A stretch of DNA of 64,000 bases from NCBI RefSeq assembly GCF_001274725.1, contig NZ_LGUF01000007.1, positions 3,207,127 to 3,271,126 of the forward strand. Reading direction: 5' to 3'. Shown here piece by piece: positions 17,553 to 25,436 of this stretch; within the stretch, counting starts at the first letter, position 1, and each line of letters starts with the position of its first letter. The stretch is from Sporosarcina globispora (GTDB lineage: Bacteria > Bacillota > Bacilli > Bacillales > Cytobacillaceae). Below the pieces are notes generated by a model. That model had not been told where the DNA came from. It made no database searches and saw nothing but the letters and a program-made list of their open reading frames with translations. The position numbers and the translations under genes are program-made.

Positions 17553-18628
17553 AATTAAAAAACTCATTATGGTCTATCTTGATTCCAATACTCCTGACAG
17601 GATGTACTCCAAGTCCAAAAATATTGGAGGATCTACAATTGGTTCAAACCATTGGCTATGATTATGTCAACGGTGAGGAATATGAAGGAACAGTTGGCTC
17701 TTCTAATATACCGCCAGGAGAAGAGTCACTGCCGGTAAATGAGGTTTTTACCGCAGCAGGAAAGACAACTCAAAGAATCAGGCAAAAAATTCAGGCGGAA
17801 GCAGCAAGGCCCGTTGTCGTCGGCAGGGTTGGAATGGTCATTTTCAACCAGGAAATCGCAGAGCATGGAATTGAAACTCAAATAGACAGCCTGCAGAGAA
17901 ATCCCAGTATTGGACGGAAATTGCTGCTTGTTGTTTCGAAAGAAAAAGCAAAAGAAATCATCGATTCGGAGTACTCGCGCAGTGATTCCGTATCACAATA
18001 TTTAATCGATGTAGTTGAACAGAATCTCAAGGAGACCATTCCAAAGATCAATTTCCACCGATTTCTTTCACACTATTACAGCAAAGATGCTGACGCTTTT
18101 TTACCTATAATAGAAAAACAGGGAAAGCATTTGAAAGTAAACGGACTGGGAATTTTCAAAGATGATAAACTTGTGGATACCATCAGCTTAGGAGACGCCT
18201 ATATCTTTAAAATTCTTTATGAAAAATTTCGACGGGGACAATTCCAAGTGGAGCTTGGTGGCGGAGAAGATGTAAGTCTGGAAAACCTTGCATCAAAAAC
18301 TAAAATATCGGTAGAAAAGAGGAATGGAAAATATAAAGCAACTTTTAAGGTTAAGGTAAGTGGAAGAGCCATGGAAGGGGTAAATTTAGATCTTACGGAT
18401 AAGAAAACGATTGAGAGAATTGAAAAAGCGGTGGAAAAGGAAATAACTGATAGAGCTGAGAAAATGGTCAAAAGGTTCCAGGAACTGGATGTCGATCCAT
18501 TGCGAATAGGGGAAAAGGGAAGGCAGCGTGCCGATTTTAATCGGAGGGAATGGCAAGAACAGTATAGCGAGATGGAAATAAATATATATGCTGAAGTGAA
18601 TGCCGTTCAATCTGGAATTATAGAATGA
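17549..18628 (+). CDS. Spore germinant receptor C subunit (GerAC family lipoprotein)
   Basis: A 359-aa lipoprotein with signal peptide and lipobox LLTGC (Cys about residue 18). Ger(x)C features follow: LQTIGYD-like VQTIGYDYVNGEEYEG, RNPSIGRKLLLVVSKEKAKEII and the C-terminal domain ending in WQEQYSEMEINIYAEVNAV. ATG 17549 overlaps the B-subunit stop; the longer frame from 17504 would add a non-signal sequence. The lipid anchor places it on the outer face of the inner spore membrane. Confidence 0.9.
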   Translation: MKLKNSLWSILIPILLTGCTPSPKILEDLQLVQTIGYDYVNGEEYEGTVGSSNIPPGEESLPVNEVFTAAGKTTQRIRQKIQAEAARPVVVGRVGMVIFNQEIAEHGIETQIDSLQRNPSIGRKLLLVVSKEKAKEIIDSEYSRSDSVSQYLIDVVEQNLKETIPKINFHRFLSHYYSKDADAFLPIIEKQGKHLKVNGLGIFKDDKLVDTISLGDAYIFKILYEKFRRGQFQVELGGGEDVSLENLASKTKISVEKRNGKYKATFKVKVSGRAMEGVNLDLTDKKTIERIEKAVEKEITDRAEKMVKRFQELDVDPLRIGEKGRQRADFNRREWQEQYSEMEINIYAEVNAVQSGIIE

Positions 18629-18774
18629 CCATGAGTCTTATTAGAGAAATTGGCATCCATAATCGAGAATGGAAATACTGGCCAAAGCGGTACTGGCCGC
18701 TTTGGAACAGGATGAGTGATGGACAGATGCTGTTACAATCGATTTACAGTTATTTAAGTCAGCAGGGGGCATGA
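18625..18774 (+). CDS. Small Trp/Tyr-rich basic ORF coupled to gerC
   Basis: A 49-aa frame whose ATG overlaps the gerC stop (ATGA), a strong sign of translational coupling; a second ATG is at 18631. The sequence is unusually aromatic and basic (REWKYWPKRYWPLWNRMSDG) followed by a short amphipathic stretch (QMLLQSIYSYLSQQ). There is no clear membrane segment, so it does not look like the small two-helix GerD-type subunits known from some ger operons. An inverted repeat follows at 18801. I do not recognise a family. Confidence 0.5.
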   Translation: MTMSLIREIGIHNREWKYWPKRYWPLWNRMSDGQMLLQSIYSYLSQQGA

Positions 18775-18800
18775 ATCTTAGTCAGATTGCTGTTCTATTA

Positions 18801-18832
18801 GAAAGCTCAGTTCTCCTGAGCTTTCTATACTC
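18801..18832 (+). terminator. Intrinsic terminator of the first ger operon
   Basis: GAAAGCTCAG pairs with CTGAGCTTTC around TTCTC; the following TATACTCTT is only moderately T-rich. Confidence 0.6.
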
Positions 18833-18882
18833 TTATTAAAATTCACTTCATAATTTTTCTGCAGCAGCCTAGGTGACAGTTC

Positions 18883-19386
18883 TTAATATTGCACTGGCTG
18901 GCCTCCATTCTCTGGTCCGCTTCCGTCTGAAGGAAATGAAACACCCATTGTTCGCAAAGCTTCTTTGGCTTGAGATAGGTAATTTTCTGCCTGGTCCTGC
19001 CATCTGATGATTAAACTAATAAACGCTTTATATTCAGGACCTGCATTTTCTTCCATTGTTTTTAGTCCTTCTCGTACCATCTTATCCTGATTTTCCGCAT
19101 TCACAATGCAAGCGGCCATAGTGGCGATAATCGATTGCCGCTGCTCTCCATTCACAAGTCTATGGGCACATCCAACAGCGGTCACGCGGTGATACGAAGC
19201 CGGAACAAGGTGACTGTGCATCTCTGCATTTCCTTTTAAATCTTTGGTCTCGGGAATATGGAAAAGTTCGGAGCTCATGGAACAAACCATTTCTTCGGCA
19301 TATAAACTTTGCTGCAGTAATGTTAAAATATCCCTCCAGCTGGTTGCCCGATAATATGGATAATAATAAGGATTCAATCGAACCAT
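18883..19386 (-). CDS. Hypothetical helical protein (167 aa)
   Basis: It starts NPYYYPYYRATSWRDILTLLQQSLYAEEMVCSM and ends in a Gly/Pro-rich tail (PSDGSGPENGGQPVQY). The middle is helical with scattered Glu/His (YAEEMVCSMSSELFH, MEENAGPEYKAFISLIIRWQDQAENYLSQAKEAL), vaguely like a ferritin-type four-helix bundle, but I cannot place metal ligands. The Tyr-rich start resembles spore coat-associated proteins. AAGGAG precedes the ATG. Function not recognised. Confidence 0.6.
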   Translation of the reverse strand: MVRLNPYYYPYYRATSWRDILTLLQQSLYAEEMVCSMSSELFHIPETKDLKGNAEMHSHLVPASYHRVTAVGCAHRLVNGEQRQSIIATMAACIVNAENQDKMVREGLKTMEENAGPEYKAFISLIIRWQDQAENYLSQAKEALRTMGVSFPSDGSGPENGGQPVQY

Positions 19387-19503
19387 CTCCTTTTATGGAT
19401 TTTGGAACCCCATCATTATAGATATGATTGGTAATCGGGCGTCATGTCATTTTGGGCGGCGGCGGTTAGTCCGTATTTTAGATCAGGAAAGTATGTTTGT
19501 TTT

Positions 19504-20850
19504 TTAAATATATGAATCAGCTAACTCCCGCATCCCGTCCCCGATCTTCTTCACCCCAGCAGCAATTTTCCGGTCATCTACCTGAGAGACACTCAATCGT
19601 ATTCTATTTTCCTTTATATATTCAGGAAGATACATGGGTGCAGCATCCTGAACTAATACATTCTTCTTTCGGAGATGCTTCACAAGGTGTTTCGCTTTCA
19701 TTCTGCCGGGAAGGATCACTGTGGAGTAGAAACCGGAATCCGCGCCAGTAAATTCAGCATTAGGAGGCAGATGCTCCAGGTAAGCCTTTTTGAGAATAGT
19801 ACCCTTCTTTTTGTATTGCCGCCGGAGTTTTTCAATATGGGCTTTAAACATACCGCTGCTTAAGTAGATCTCGAGTGCCCCTTGAGTGAGGACTGGTGTA
19901 TGGACGTCCGCTGCAAATTTGGCTTGTGAAAAATTATTCATTAAGGCTTCTGGTAGGACTGCTAATCCTAAACGAAGCCCTGGCAGCAAAACTTTCGAAA
20001 AGCTTTTCGTGTAAATGACTCTTCCGGAAGGGTCATAGGCAAACATGGGATCAGTCTTTCTTCTTGTATCAAGATCTCCCATATAGTCATCCTCAATGAT
20101 GTAGATATCATATTTCTGAGCGAGCTCGACAATATGCTTTTTTTCCTGATTGGAGTAGCTGCAGCCTGTAGGGTTTTGGAATCTGGAAACAGTGTAGAAA
20201 AACTTGATGTTTCGTTCTCTGAATATATTTTCTAAGTAATGGAGGTCAATGCCCTTCTGATTAACCTCTATGCCAATAGGCTTGATGCTGCGGGAGGTTA
20301 TGGAATCTATGAAACTGAAGTGGGTTGGCTGTTCAACGCAGATCTCTTTTTTATTATTGGGAAAAGGAAGTGAGACCAAGAGATCAAGAGCCTGCTGGGA
20401 GCCGGACACAACCGCAATTCTTTCAGGCGGGGCAAAAACCTGCAGATCCTGCAGCTGTGCTGATAGCTGGTGCCGAAGACTTTTCAGACCCAGCGGCTCG
20501 GAATATTGGAACATCTCCTCCTTATAAAGATCTATCGCCTGATTGATGCAGTGCTGATAATCACGGTAGGGCATCTTGCTTTTGTCCGGTCCTGCTGAGA
20601 CAAAATCAATTATCATAGGTTTTTGTTTTTTGGGCATATCGGTACCTACCGCAAAATAGCCGCTTTTTGGTACGGAGTAGATGAGATGTGCCTTTTCCAA
20701 TTCATTGTAGGCTTTCATGACTGTGTTGATGCTGCAGTTGAATTCTTTGGCAAACCTGCGGATGGAGGGGAGCTTTTCCCCGGCCTTCAAGCGTTCATCA
20801 TCCAATTTGGATTGGATTTCGTCTATGATTTCTTCATATTTATTGCCCAT
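19504..20850 (-). CDS. MocR/GabR-type regulator (GntR HTH + aminotransferase fold)
   Basis: A 448-aa chimera. Residues 1-75 form a GntR winged helix (YEEIIDEIQSKLDDERLKAGEKLPSIRRFAKEFNCSINTVMKAYNELEKAHLIYSVPKSGYFV-like). From about residue 95 there is a fold-type I aminotransferase domain with SGSQQALDLLVSL, FQNPTGCSYS, IIEDDYMGDLD and the PLP-binding Lys in YTKSFSKVLLPGLRLG. Such proteins sense PLP/amino-acid signals and act as transcription factors. It diverges from a class D beta-lactamase gene, so that gene is the obvious candidate target. Confidence 0.88.
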   Translation of the reverse strand: MGNKYEEIIDEIQSKLDDERLKAGEKLPSIRRFAKEFNCSINTVMKAYNELEKAHLIYSVPKSGYFAVGTDMPKKQKPMIIDFVSAGPDKSKMPYRDYQHCINQAIDLYKEEMFQYSEPLGLKSLRHQLSAQLQDLQVFAPPERIAVVSGSQQALDLLVSLPFPNNKKEICVEQPTHFSFIDSITSRSIKPIGIEVNQKGIDLHYLENIFRERNIKFFYTVSRFQNPTGCSYSNQEKKHIVELAQKYDIYIIEDDYMGDLDTRRKTDPMFAYDPSGRVIYTKSFSKVLLPGLRLGLAVLPEALMNNFSQAKFAADVHTPVLTQGALEIYLSSGMFKAHIEKLRRQYKKKGTILKKAYLEHLPPNAEFTGADSGFYSTVILPGRMKAKHLVKHLRKKNVLVQDAAPMYLPEYIKENRIRLSVSQVDDRKIAAGVKKIGDGMRELADSYI

Positions 20851-20994
20851 GATTTCACTCCTATGGGGGATCTGTATGGGTACAGATGGCCAAAACCATT
20901 CTTTCCTGCAGCCATCATGCTGTTTATAGTATAAGGGACAAATACAGAGCTGACATCATGACGGAAATCCTATTTTATGAAGGAGGAAGAAAAA

Positions 20995-21792
20995 ATGAAG
21001 TGTATGAGGAGAGTTGGTATAGCAGTCATTGCCGTGTTATTGCTGCTGACTGGTACGGGTGCTGCGGCATTAGGCGGAAAAGAAAACACAAAAGAGCTGC
21101 ACATTGAAGAATCTTTTGCTGGAAAAGAGGGTACTATGATCCTCAAAAATCTTAAGAATGACAAGGTTTATGTATATAACAAGGAAAGAAGCACAGAGAG
21201 ACTAACTCCCGAATCTACCTTTAAAGTCGCCAATGCTCTAATCGGACTTGAAACTGCCGCTGTAAGAGATGAGTATGAAGTGAAAAGGTGGGATGGGGCT
21301 GAACGGGAATTTGAAAGCTGGAACCGGGATCATTCGCTGGCTTCTGCCATGAGGGAATCAGCTATATGGTTTTATCAGGACCTGGCGAGAACGATTGGTG
21401 AAACAAAGATGAAGGAGTATGTTTCAAGGATGAGGTATGGCAACCAGGACATATCTGGTGGAATTGATGCGTTTTGGCTGGACAGCAGCCTGAAAATATC
21501 TGCAGCAGAGCAAGCTGATTTTATCGAAAATCTTGTAGAGGAGGAGCTTCCTTTTACAGAGAAAAATCAAAAAACCGTCAAACGAATGATGATTCAGGAT
21601 GAGCAGGATCAATTCATCTTGCATGGTAAAACAGGGACAAGGCTGTCTGACATGGGCCTTGGCTGGTACGTTGGCTTTATTGAAACGGAGAAGGGGACAT
21701 GGGTGTTTTCAGTGAATATTGATGGAACAGGTACTGAGGCCAAGAATATTGCAGTGGAAGTACTGAAGGAGAAAGAAATCATAAAAGAGTAA
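20995..21792 (+). CDS. Class D (OXA-type) beta-lactamase
   Basis: About 265 aa with an N-terminal hydrophobic export signal (VGIAVIAVLLLLTGTGAAAL). All class D landmarks are present: the STFK active site (ser nucleophile and carboxylated Lys, about residue 73), SAI in the SxV position (RESAIWFYQ), YGN (RMRYGNQD), WLDSSLKIS and HGKTGT. The SxV Val is Ile here. Intrinsic class D enzymes of this kind are known in Bacillaceae (YbxI/BPU/BSD type). The start at 20995 has AAGGAGGA 8 nt upstream. It diverges from a MocR-type regulator. Confidence 0.88.
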   Translation: MKCMRRVGIAVIAVLLLLTGTGAAALGGKENTKELHIEESFAGKEGTMILKNLKNDKVYVYNKERSTERLTPESTFKVANALIGLETAAVRDEYEVKRWDGAEREFESWNRDHSLASAMRESAIWFYQDLARTIGETKMKEYVSRMRYGNQDISGGIDAFWLDSSLKISAAEQADFIENLVEEELPFTEKNQKTVKRMMIQDEQDQFILHGKTGTRLSDMGLGWYVGFIETEKGTWVFSVNIDGTGTEAKNIAVEVLKEKEIIKE

Positions 21793-21807
21793 GGTCAGCT
21801 GATTCAG

Positions 21808-21836
21808 TGAGGAAAACCATATACATGGTTTCCTCA
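21808..21836. terminator. Bidirectional terminator
   Basis: TGAGGAAAACCAT pairs with ATGGTTTCCTCA between the convergent beta-lactamase and lipoprotein genes; the right arm reaches the lipoprotein stop codon. Confidence 0.6.
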
Positions 21837-22292
21837 TTGCACATCAGTCACAAATGTATAAGAGACTTTCCCATTTGTCCATTCCGCTAACACTTCATAA
21901 ATATACTTGCCTTTACTTGCAGGTACAGTTATTTGATTATCCCCCAGCTTGATTTCTCTTTCCTTTCCTGTTTCATTCCATAAAAACACTTTAATGATCG
22001 GGTCATCTTCAATCTTAACTTTAATTTTCTGGTCTGGTTTTAAAGGAATAGGTTTAAGATGATCTGCCATCTGATTGGGGGATCCGTGATCTGTTGCCAC
22101 TGTTTCAGTTTCAGACCCTTTTATTCTTACCCACTGATAGTTTCCTTTTTCCATTTGATAATCTGCTCCGTTCACTTCAACAGCTGCCGTCATCTTTGGC
22201 GGAAATTCTGCTTCTTCCACAGCTTTATTTGAACATCCAAACATTAAGATAACACAAATAACTAACATTTTTCTTAACAGTAAACACCGCAT
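21834..22292 (-). CDS. Putative lipoprotein (152 aa), unknown function
   Basis: An export signal ending in a lipobox-like LMFGC (Cys about residue 20) is followed by a mostly beta-strand domain (FPPKMTAAVEVNGADYQMEKGNYQW, LKPDQKIKVKIEDDPIIKVFLWNETGKEREI, YIYEVLAEWTNGKVSYTF). GGCGGGTG is placed correctly for the ATG at 22292. This kind of small secreted beta protein is common in Bacillaceae; I do not recognise a named family. Confidence 0.65.
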   Translation of the reverse strand: MRCLLLRKMLVICVILMFGCSNKAVEEAEFPPKMTAAVEVNGADYQMEKGNYQWVRIKGSETETVATDHGSPNQMADHLKPIPLKPDQKIKVKIEDDPIIKVFLWNETGKEREIKLGDNQITVPASKGKYIYEVLAEWTNGKVSYTFVTDVQ

Positions 22293-22403
22293 TTTGTCAC
22301 CCGCCTTATAGGAAGCCTTATTAATAACAGTTTAACTGAAAAAGGAATTATTGGATATAGGTGGAATTAAGATAGGTAATGTCAGATGAAAGGAATGTTA
22401 GAA

Positions 22404-22814
22404 ATGAAAAATATCTCGTTAATACATTCGCCGAATTTACCTGCGGTGGACTATGCCTACGCATGCCATGTCCCTTCTGGCATGGAGCTTTATTTTATGG
22501 CAGGAGCGTGTCCGCTTGATCAAGCAGGAAAAGTGCCGGAAGAAAGCGGAATTGGCGAACAGGCCAAGCTTTGCGTTGAAAACCTGAAAACAGCTTTAAA
22601 GGAGTGTGGCGCGGAATTAAAGGATGTGGCTTATACAAGGGTCCTTGTCGCATCCTCTGAGCAGTCAGATTTGGTGACTGCATGGCAGGCTGCTAGAGAA
22701 GAATTCGGTTCACATGATGTTCCCAGCACTCTTTCTGGCGTAACCGTATTGGGTTATAGCGGCCAATTAGTTGAAATAGAAGCGGTTGTTGCTTTACCCC
22801 AAAATGCTGAATAA
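22404..22814 (+). CDS. RidA/YjgF-family protein
   Basis: About 136 aa covering the whole YjgF/RidA fold: FMAGACPLDQAGKVPEESGIGEQAKLCVENLKTALKECGAELKDVAYTRVLVAS and the C-terminal PSTLSGVTVLGYSGQLVEIEAVV. Canonical RidA deaminates reactive enamine/imine intermediates with an active-site Arg; the TRVLV segment is in the region where it is expected, but the usual R-x-P-x-R pattern is altered, so enzyme activity is unsure. I chose ATG 22404 with AAAGGA 8 nt upstream. Confidence 0.82.
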   Translation: MKNISLIHSPNLPAVDYAYACHVPSGMELYFMAGACPLDQAGKVPEESGIGEQAKLCVENLKTALKECGAELKDVAYTRVLVASSEQSDLVTAWQAAREEFGSHDVPSTLSGVTVLGYSGQLVEIEAVVALPQNAE

Positions 22815-22830
22815 GCAGCCTAACCAATTA

Positions 22831-22868
22831 AATGGACCCTCCTGTAAAAATAGAAGGGTCCATTTTTC
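22831..22868. terminator. Intrinsic terminator between convergent genes
   Basis: AATGGACCCT pairs with AGGGTCCATTT; T run on the + strand. Confidence 0.75.
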
Positions 22869-22870
22869 AT

Positions 22871-23410
22871 TTAGTTCTTCTTTAAAACCAGCTGCTCTTC
22901 TTCTATGGCATATACACAATCAGCCACTCGCTCAACAAACACTTTGTCATGGGATACCAGCAGGACGGTTCCTATATATGCTTTTAAAAACCGCTCCAGC
23001 GCCTCAATGCAAAAAACGTCCAGAAAATTCGTCGGCTCATCTAAGATCAGGACATTATACCTGCCCAGGAACAGCTGGCACAGTACAAGCCGGATCGATT
23101 CGCCGCCGCTCAGATGATCCATATCGACTCGGGGAATAGATAATTTTCCAGCTAATCTAGGATCAATTTCACTTTCCTCAGGTGCTGCCAGCTGATCGAA
23201 ATAAGCGAAATCTGCCAATTGCTTAACAAGTCCTTTATCAGGAATTATCTGGCCGGCCATAAGCTTTAGAAGCGTGCTTTTGCCTGCCCCGTTTTTCCCG
23301 ACTATGCCAATGCGGTCATATTGATGAATGGCTAGCCGAGAGACGTTTAATACTAATCTATCTAAATAGGATACTTCAATTTTTTCTAATTCCAGACATA
23401 CTTTTTCCAT
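22871..23410 (-). CDS. Single-domain ABC-F-like ATPase, apparently an NBD1/NBD2 deletion hybrid
   Basis: 179 aa with Walker A GKNGAGKSTLLKL, signature HLSGGESIRL, Walker B VLILDEPTNFLD and switch His VSHDKVF. The first half resembles the first nucleotide-binding domain of Msr/Vga/VmlR-like ribosome-protection proteins (YFDQL and LSIPRV just before the signature). From the signature on it reads like the second domain (EALERFLKAYIGTVLLVSHDKVFVERVADCVYAIEEEQL). Normal ABC-F proteins have about 490-550 aa with two domains and an interdomain linker that reaches the ribosomal P-site; here linker and second Walker A are missing. It looks like an in-frame deletion between the two LSGGE motifs. Drug resistance is therefore doubtful. 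An antibiotic-type leader lies upstream. Confidence 0.7.
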   Translation of the reverse strand: MEKVCLELEKIEVSYLDRLVLNVSRLAIHQYDRIGIVGKNGAGKSTLLKLMAGQIIPDKGLVKQLADFAYFDQLAAPEESEIDPRLAGKLSIPRVDMDHLSGGESIRLVLCQLFLGRYNVLILDEPTNFLDVFCIEALERFLKAYIGTVLLVSHDKVFVERVADCVYAIEEEQLVLKKN

Positions 23411-23450
23411 TATAATACCTCGCTTCTTTTTTCATATCTTCTTCCTTGAA

Positions 23451-23480
23451 TAAAAAAATCACAGGCATCTGCCTGTGATT
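23451..23480 (-). terminator. Leader terminator T2 before the ABC-F-like gene
   Basis: On the minus strand AATCACAGGC pairs with GCCTGTGATT and is followed by a run of T, about 40 nt before the ATG at 23410. A complete terminator in a 5' leader is typical of antibiotic-induced attenuation. Confidence 0.8.
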
Positions 23481-23564
23481 CAGAGTAAAGGGAAGAAGAC
23501 CCATCCTTATTCGGTTAGGACTGATCAGAAGCTGTCAAATAAACCCATCCTTTTTATAATTAAA

Positions 23565-23601
23565 AAATATAAAAAAGAAAGGCAGAAAAATCCTGCCTTT
23601 C
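23565..23601 (-). terminator. Leader terminator T1 before the ABC-F-like gene
   Basis: On the minus strand GAAAGGCAG pairs with CTGCCTTTC across a short A/T loop and is followed by TTTTTTATATTTTTT. It lies about 130 nt downstream of the leader-peptide stop, so the leader contains two terminators in series. Confidence 0.8.
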
Positions 23602-23728
23602 TCAACATTGCCAATCCATTTGGCAGAATATGAAATAAGCTATTCCATATATATTGAAGATTATTAAAAAAGGACAGACTGATCCCGTTTACTCTGCATA
23701 TACAAACAGAGCCTTTGAACGTATTCAA

Positions 23729-23773
23729 TTACTGGTTCAAAGTTGGGAATCGAAGTCTCATCGCGTGTGTCAT
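23729..23773 (-). CDS. ErmDL-like antibiotic-sensing leader peptide (14 aa)
   Basis: The minus strand encodes MTHAMRLRFPTLNQ, stop, preceded by AAGGAGG. This differs by one residue from the ErmD leader peptide as I remember it (MTHSMRLRFPTLNQ), in which the RLR motif makes the ribosome stall with macrolides or ketolides. It is the first ORF of a leader that continues through two intrinsic terminators into an ABC-F-like gene. Stalling would be expected to change RNA folding and let polymerase read through. The peptide is far too short for standard gene calling. The promoter (TTTACT-N17-TATAAT) lies about 40 nt upstream. Confidence 0.85.
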   Translation of the reverse strand: MTHAMRLRFPTLNQ

Positions 23774-23811
23774 TTTTTAATAATCCTCCTTAAATTGTCA
23801 ATACGCTGGTA

Positions 23812-23840
23812 ATTATAGATTCTTTTCTGAGAAAAGTAAA
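23812..23840 (-). promoter_or_regulatory. SigA-type promoter of the ABC-F leader
   Basis: On the minus strand TTTACT (23840-23835), 17 nt, TATAAT (23817-23812). The expected start lies about 30 nt before the leader-peptide ATG. Confidence 0.75.
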
Positions 23841-23902
23841 GGTTCAGTGCCGAATTTTATAAAGAGGGCAGGGAAGACTTAGTTTCAAATGGAGGTAATA
23901 GT

Positions 23903-24394
23903 ATGAAAAATAAACTTTTACTAACGATACTCATGGCACTTTGTGTATCCCATAGCTCAACATATGCTCAATCACTTTCTTATCCCTGCAGCGTAGTATT
24001 GGAGACGGTTAATGAAATCCCCAATGTTCATGGCACAGCTTTAATTGCAAAGGTAAATAAACCTTATACGGACCAGCCAGGCAGTCCTGTAAGAGAACGA
24101 ACCGGTGTGGGAATATACGCTGATTGGATGCCCTCTCCCTCAGCATTTGGTGATTATGATCAATATGAAGGTTTTGCACAGATACCCGGTGAAATCAGCT
24201 GGAGATTTAAAATGTATGCCATTAAAGAAGAACAGCCCAGCTGGTTTGGCGGTTCACCCTGGGCCGGAAAATTTGATGAAATCTCTGCGGAACTATCCGC
24301 TAAAACGATCGTGCAGCTGAGGCTGTCCAATTCCAGGAGCAATCGTTTGGGTCCGGCAGTTTTACAAGGCACATTAAAGGGATGTGTAAAGTAA
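23903..24394 (+). CDS. Secreted protein of unknown function (163 aa)
   Basis: A cleavable signal peptide (MKNKLLLTILMALCVSHSSTYAQS, cut probably after TYA) is followed by a roughly 140-residue domain rich in Trp, Pro and Gly (GVGIYADWMPSPSAFGDYDQYEGF, WFGGSPWAGKF) ending in GTLKGCVK. Two cysteines, one near each end of the mature domain (YPCSVVLE, KGCVK), could form a disulfide. GGAGG precedes the ATG. I do not recognise the family. Confidence 0.65.
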   Translation: MKNKLLLTILMALCVSHSSTYAQSLSYPCSVVLETVNEIPNVHGTALIAKVNKPYTDQPGSPVRERTGVGIYADWMPSPSAFGDYDQYEGFAQIPGEISWRFKMYAIKEEQPSWFGGSPWAGKFDEISAELSAKTIVQLRLSNSRSNRLGPAVLQGTLKGCVK

Positions 24395-24477
24395 GCAGGA
24401 TTTTGCATAAAGGGTATTTAATACTTATTGGGGACTTGTTTTAAAAAATAGACCTAGAGACAGAGAGGGAGAACCGA

Positions 24478-25329
24478 ATGACAGTAGAGTTAGCAGAATT
24501 AAATCATAATGATATTCCCGGACTAATTAATTTATCGGCGTCAGTAGGATGGGACTATGATGAATATGAAGTTAGAACACTTTTGAAATCGGGAAGAGTT
24601 TTCGGCCATAAGAATCATGAGGGCAGGGTTGTTTCGAGTGCAGCAATCATTCCTTATGACACCAAACTGGCGTCGATTGGCATGGTTATAGTCCACAAAG
24701 ACTTCAGGGGGATAGGATTGGCAAAAGAAGCAGTCCAGAAATGTACAGACAGCGTCTCTAAAGAAATGGTACTTATGTTAATTGCAACGAATGAAGGGAA
24801 GCCCCTTTATGAAAAACTGGGCTTCACAACTGTGGCTTTTATAAGCAAATTTCTTTGTGATAAGTTTGTCGCTGGAAATTTACAAAATCATGATGGAGTT
24901 TTCGTCGAAGACTTCAATCCGTCTGATTTTCCCAAGCTTCTTGATTTGGACGGGGCTGCTTTTGGAGATAAAAGAAGCATTTTTTTAAGCAGCCGAATTC
25001 GCCAAGCTCATCAATGCCTGGTAGCTAAGAACAATAAGGGAGAAATTGTTGGATATGGGTTATCAATAAAGGGACCAGTAAATTTAATTTTAGGGCCTAT
25101 CGGGGCTCCTGATTGGAAAACCGCAGCTTTAATCATAGAAAAATTGGCTATAAAGCATGAGGGCAGGCTTAGAATTGATGTGCCAGCGGGAAAAGAGGAT
25201 TTTATGTCATTTTTAGAGTTAAGCGGGTTTGCAAAAGTAAATACTCCGCCGGTTATGGCAAAGGGTTCAGCAAAGATCCCGCCTGGAAACAATATGTTGT
25301 ATGCAATTGCTTCACAGGCATATGGGTAA
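24478..25329 (+). CDS. GNAT N-acetyltransferase with a second acetyltransferase-like domain (YitH-type)
   Basis: 283 aa. The N-terminal half is a GNAT domain with the acetyl-CoA-binding motif A (IGMVIVHKDFRGIGLAKEAVQKC) and PLYEKLGFTTVAFISKF. The C-terminal half (from about residue 145) is a related domain (DFPKLLDLDGAAFGDKRSIFLSSRI, CLVAKNNKGEIVGYGLSIKGPVNLILGPIGAPDW), matching the two-domain YitH/Acetyltransf_18 layout. The substrate is unknown. The ATG has GAGGGAGAA upstream. Confidence 0.82.
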   Translation: MTVELAELNHNDIPGLINLSASVGWDYDEYEVRTLLKSGRVFGHKNHEGRVVSSAAIIPYDTKLASIGMVIVHKDFRGIGLAKEAVQKCTDSVSKEMVLMLIATNEGKPLYEKLGFTTVAFISKFLCDKFVAGNLQNHDGVFVEDFNPSDFPKLLDLDGAAFGDKRSIFLSSRIRQAHQCLVAKNNKGEIVGYGLSIKGPVNLILGPIGAPDWKTAALIIEKLAIKHEGRLRIDVPAGKEDFMSFLELSGFAKVNTPPVMAKGSAKIPPGNNMLYAIASQAYG

Positions 25330-25436
25330 TCTATTTTTATTTGCTGAATTTGAGCAGTTGTTTACAAAAATCCCAGTTTGCTTGCTAAAATAAGAATTTT
25401 ATTTGCGAAGTTCACATTTCAACAGTTGGAATGCAT

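Noticed and set aside
23525-23728. 67-codon ORF in the leader of the ABC-F-like gene
   Set aside because: It begins at a TTG inside the leader without RBS and runs through terminator T1; the 14-aa ErmDL-like ORF just upstream has the RBS and known sequence.
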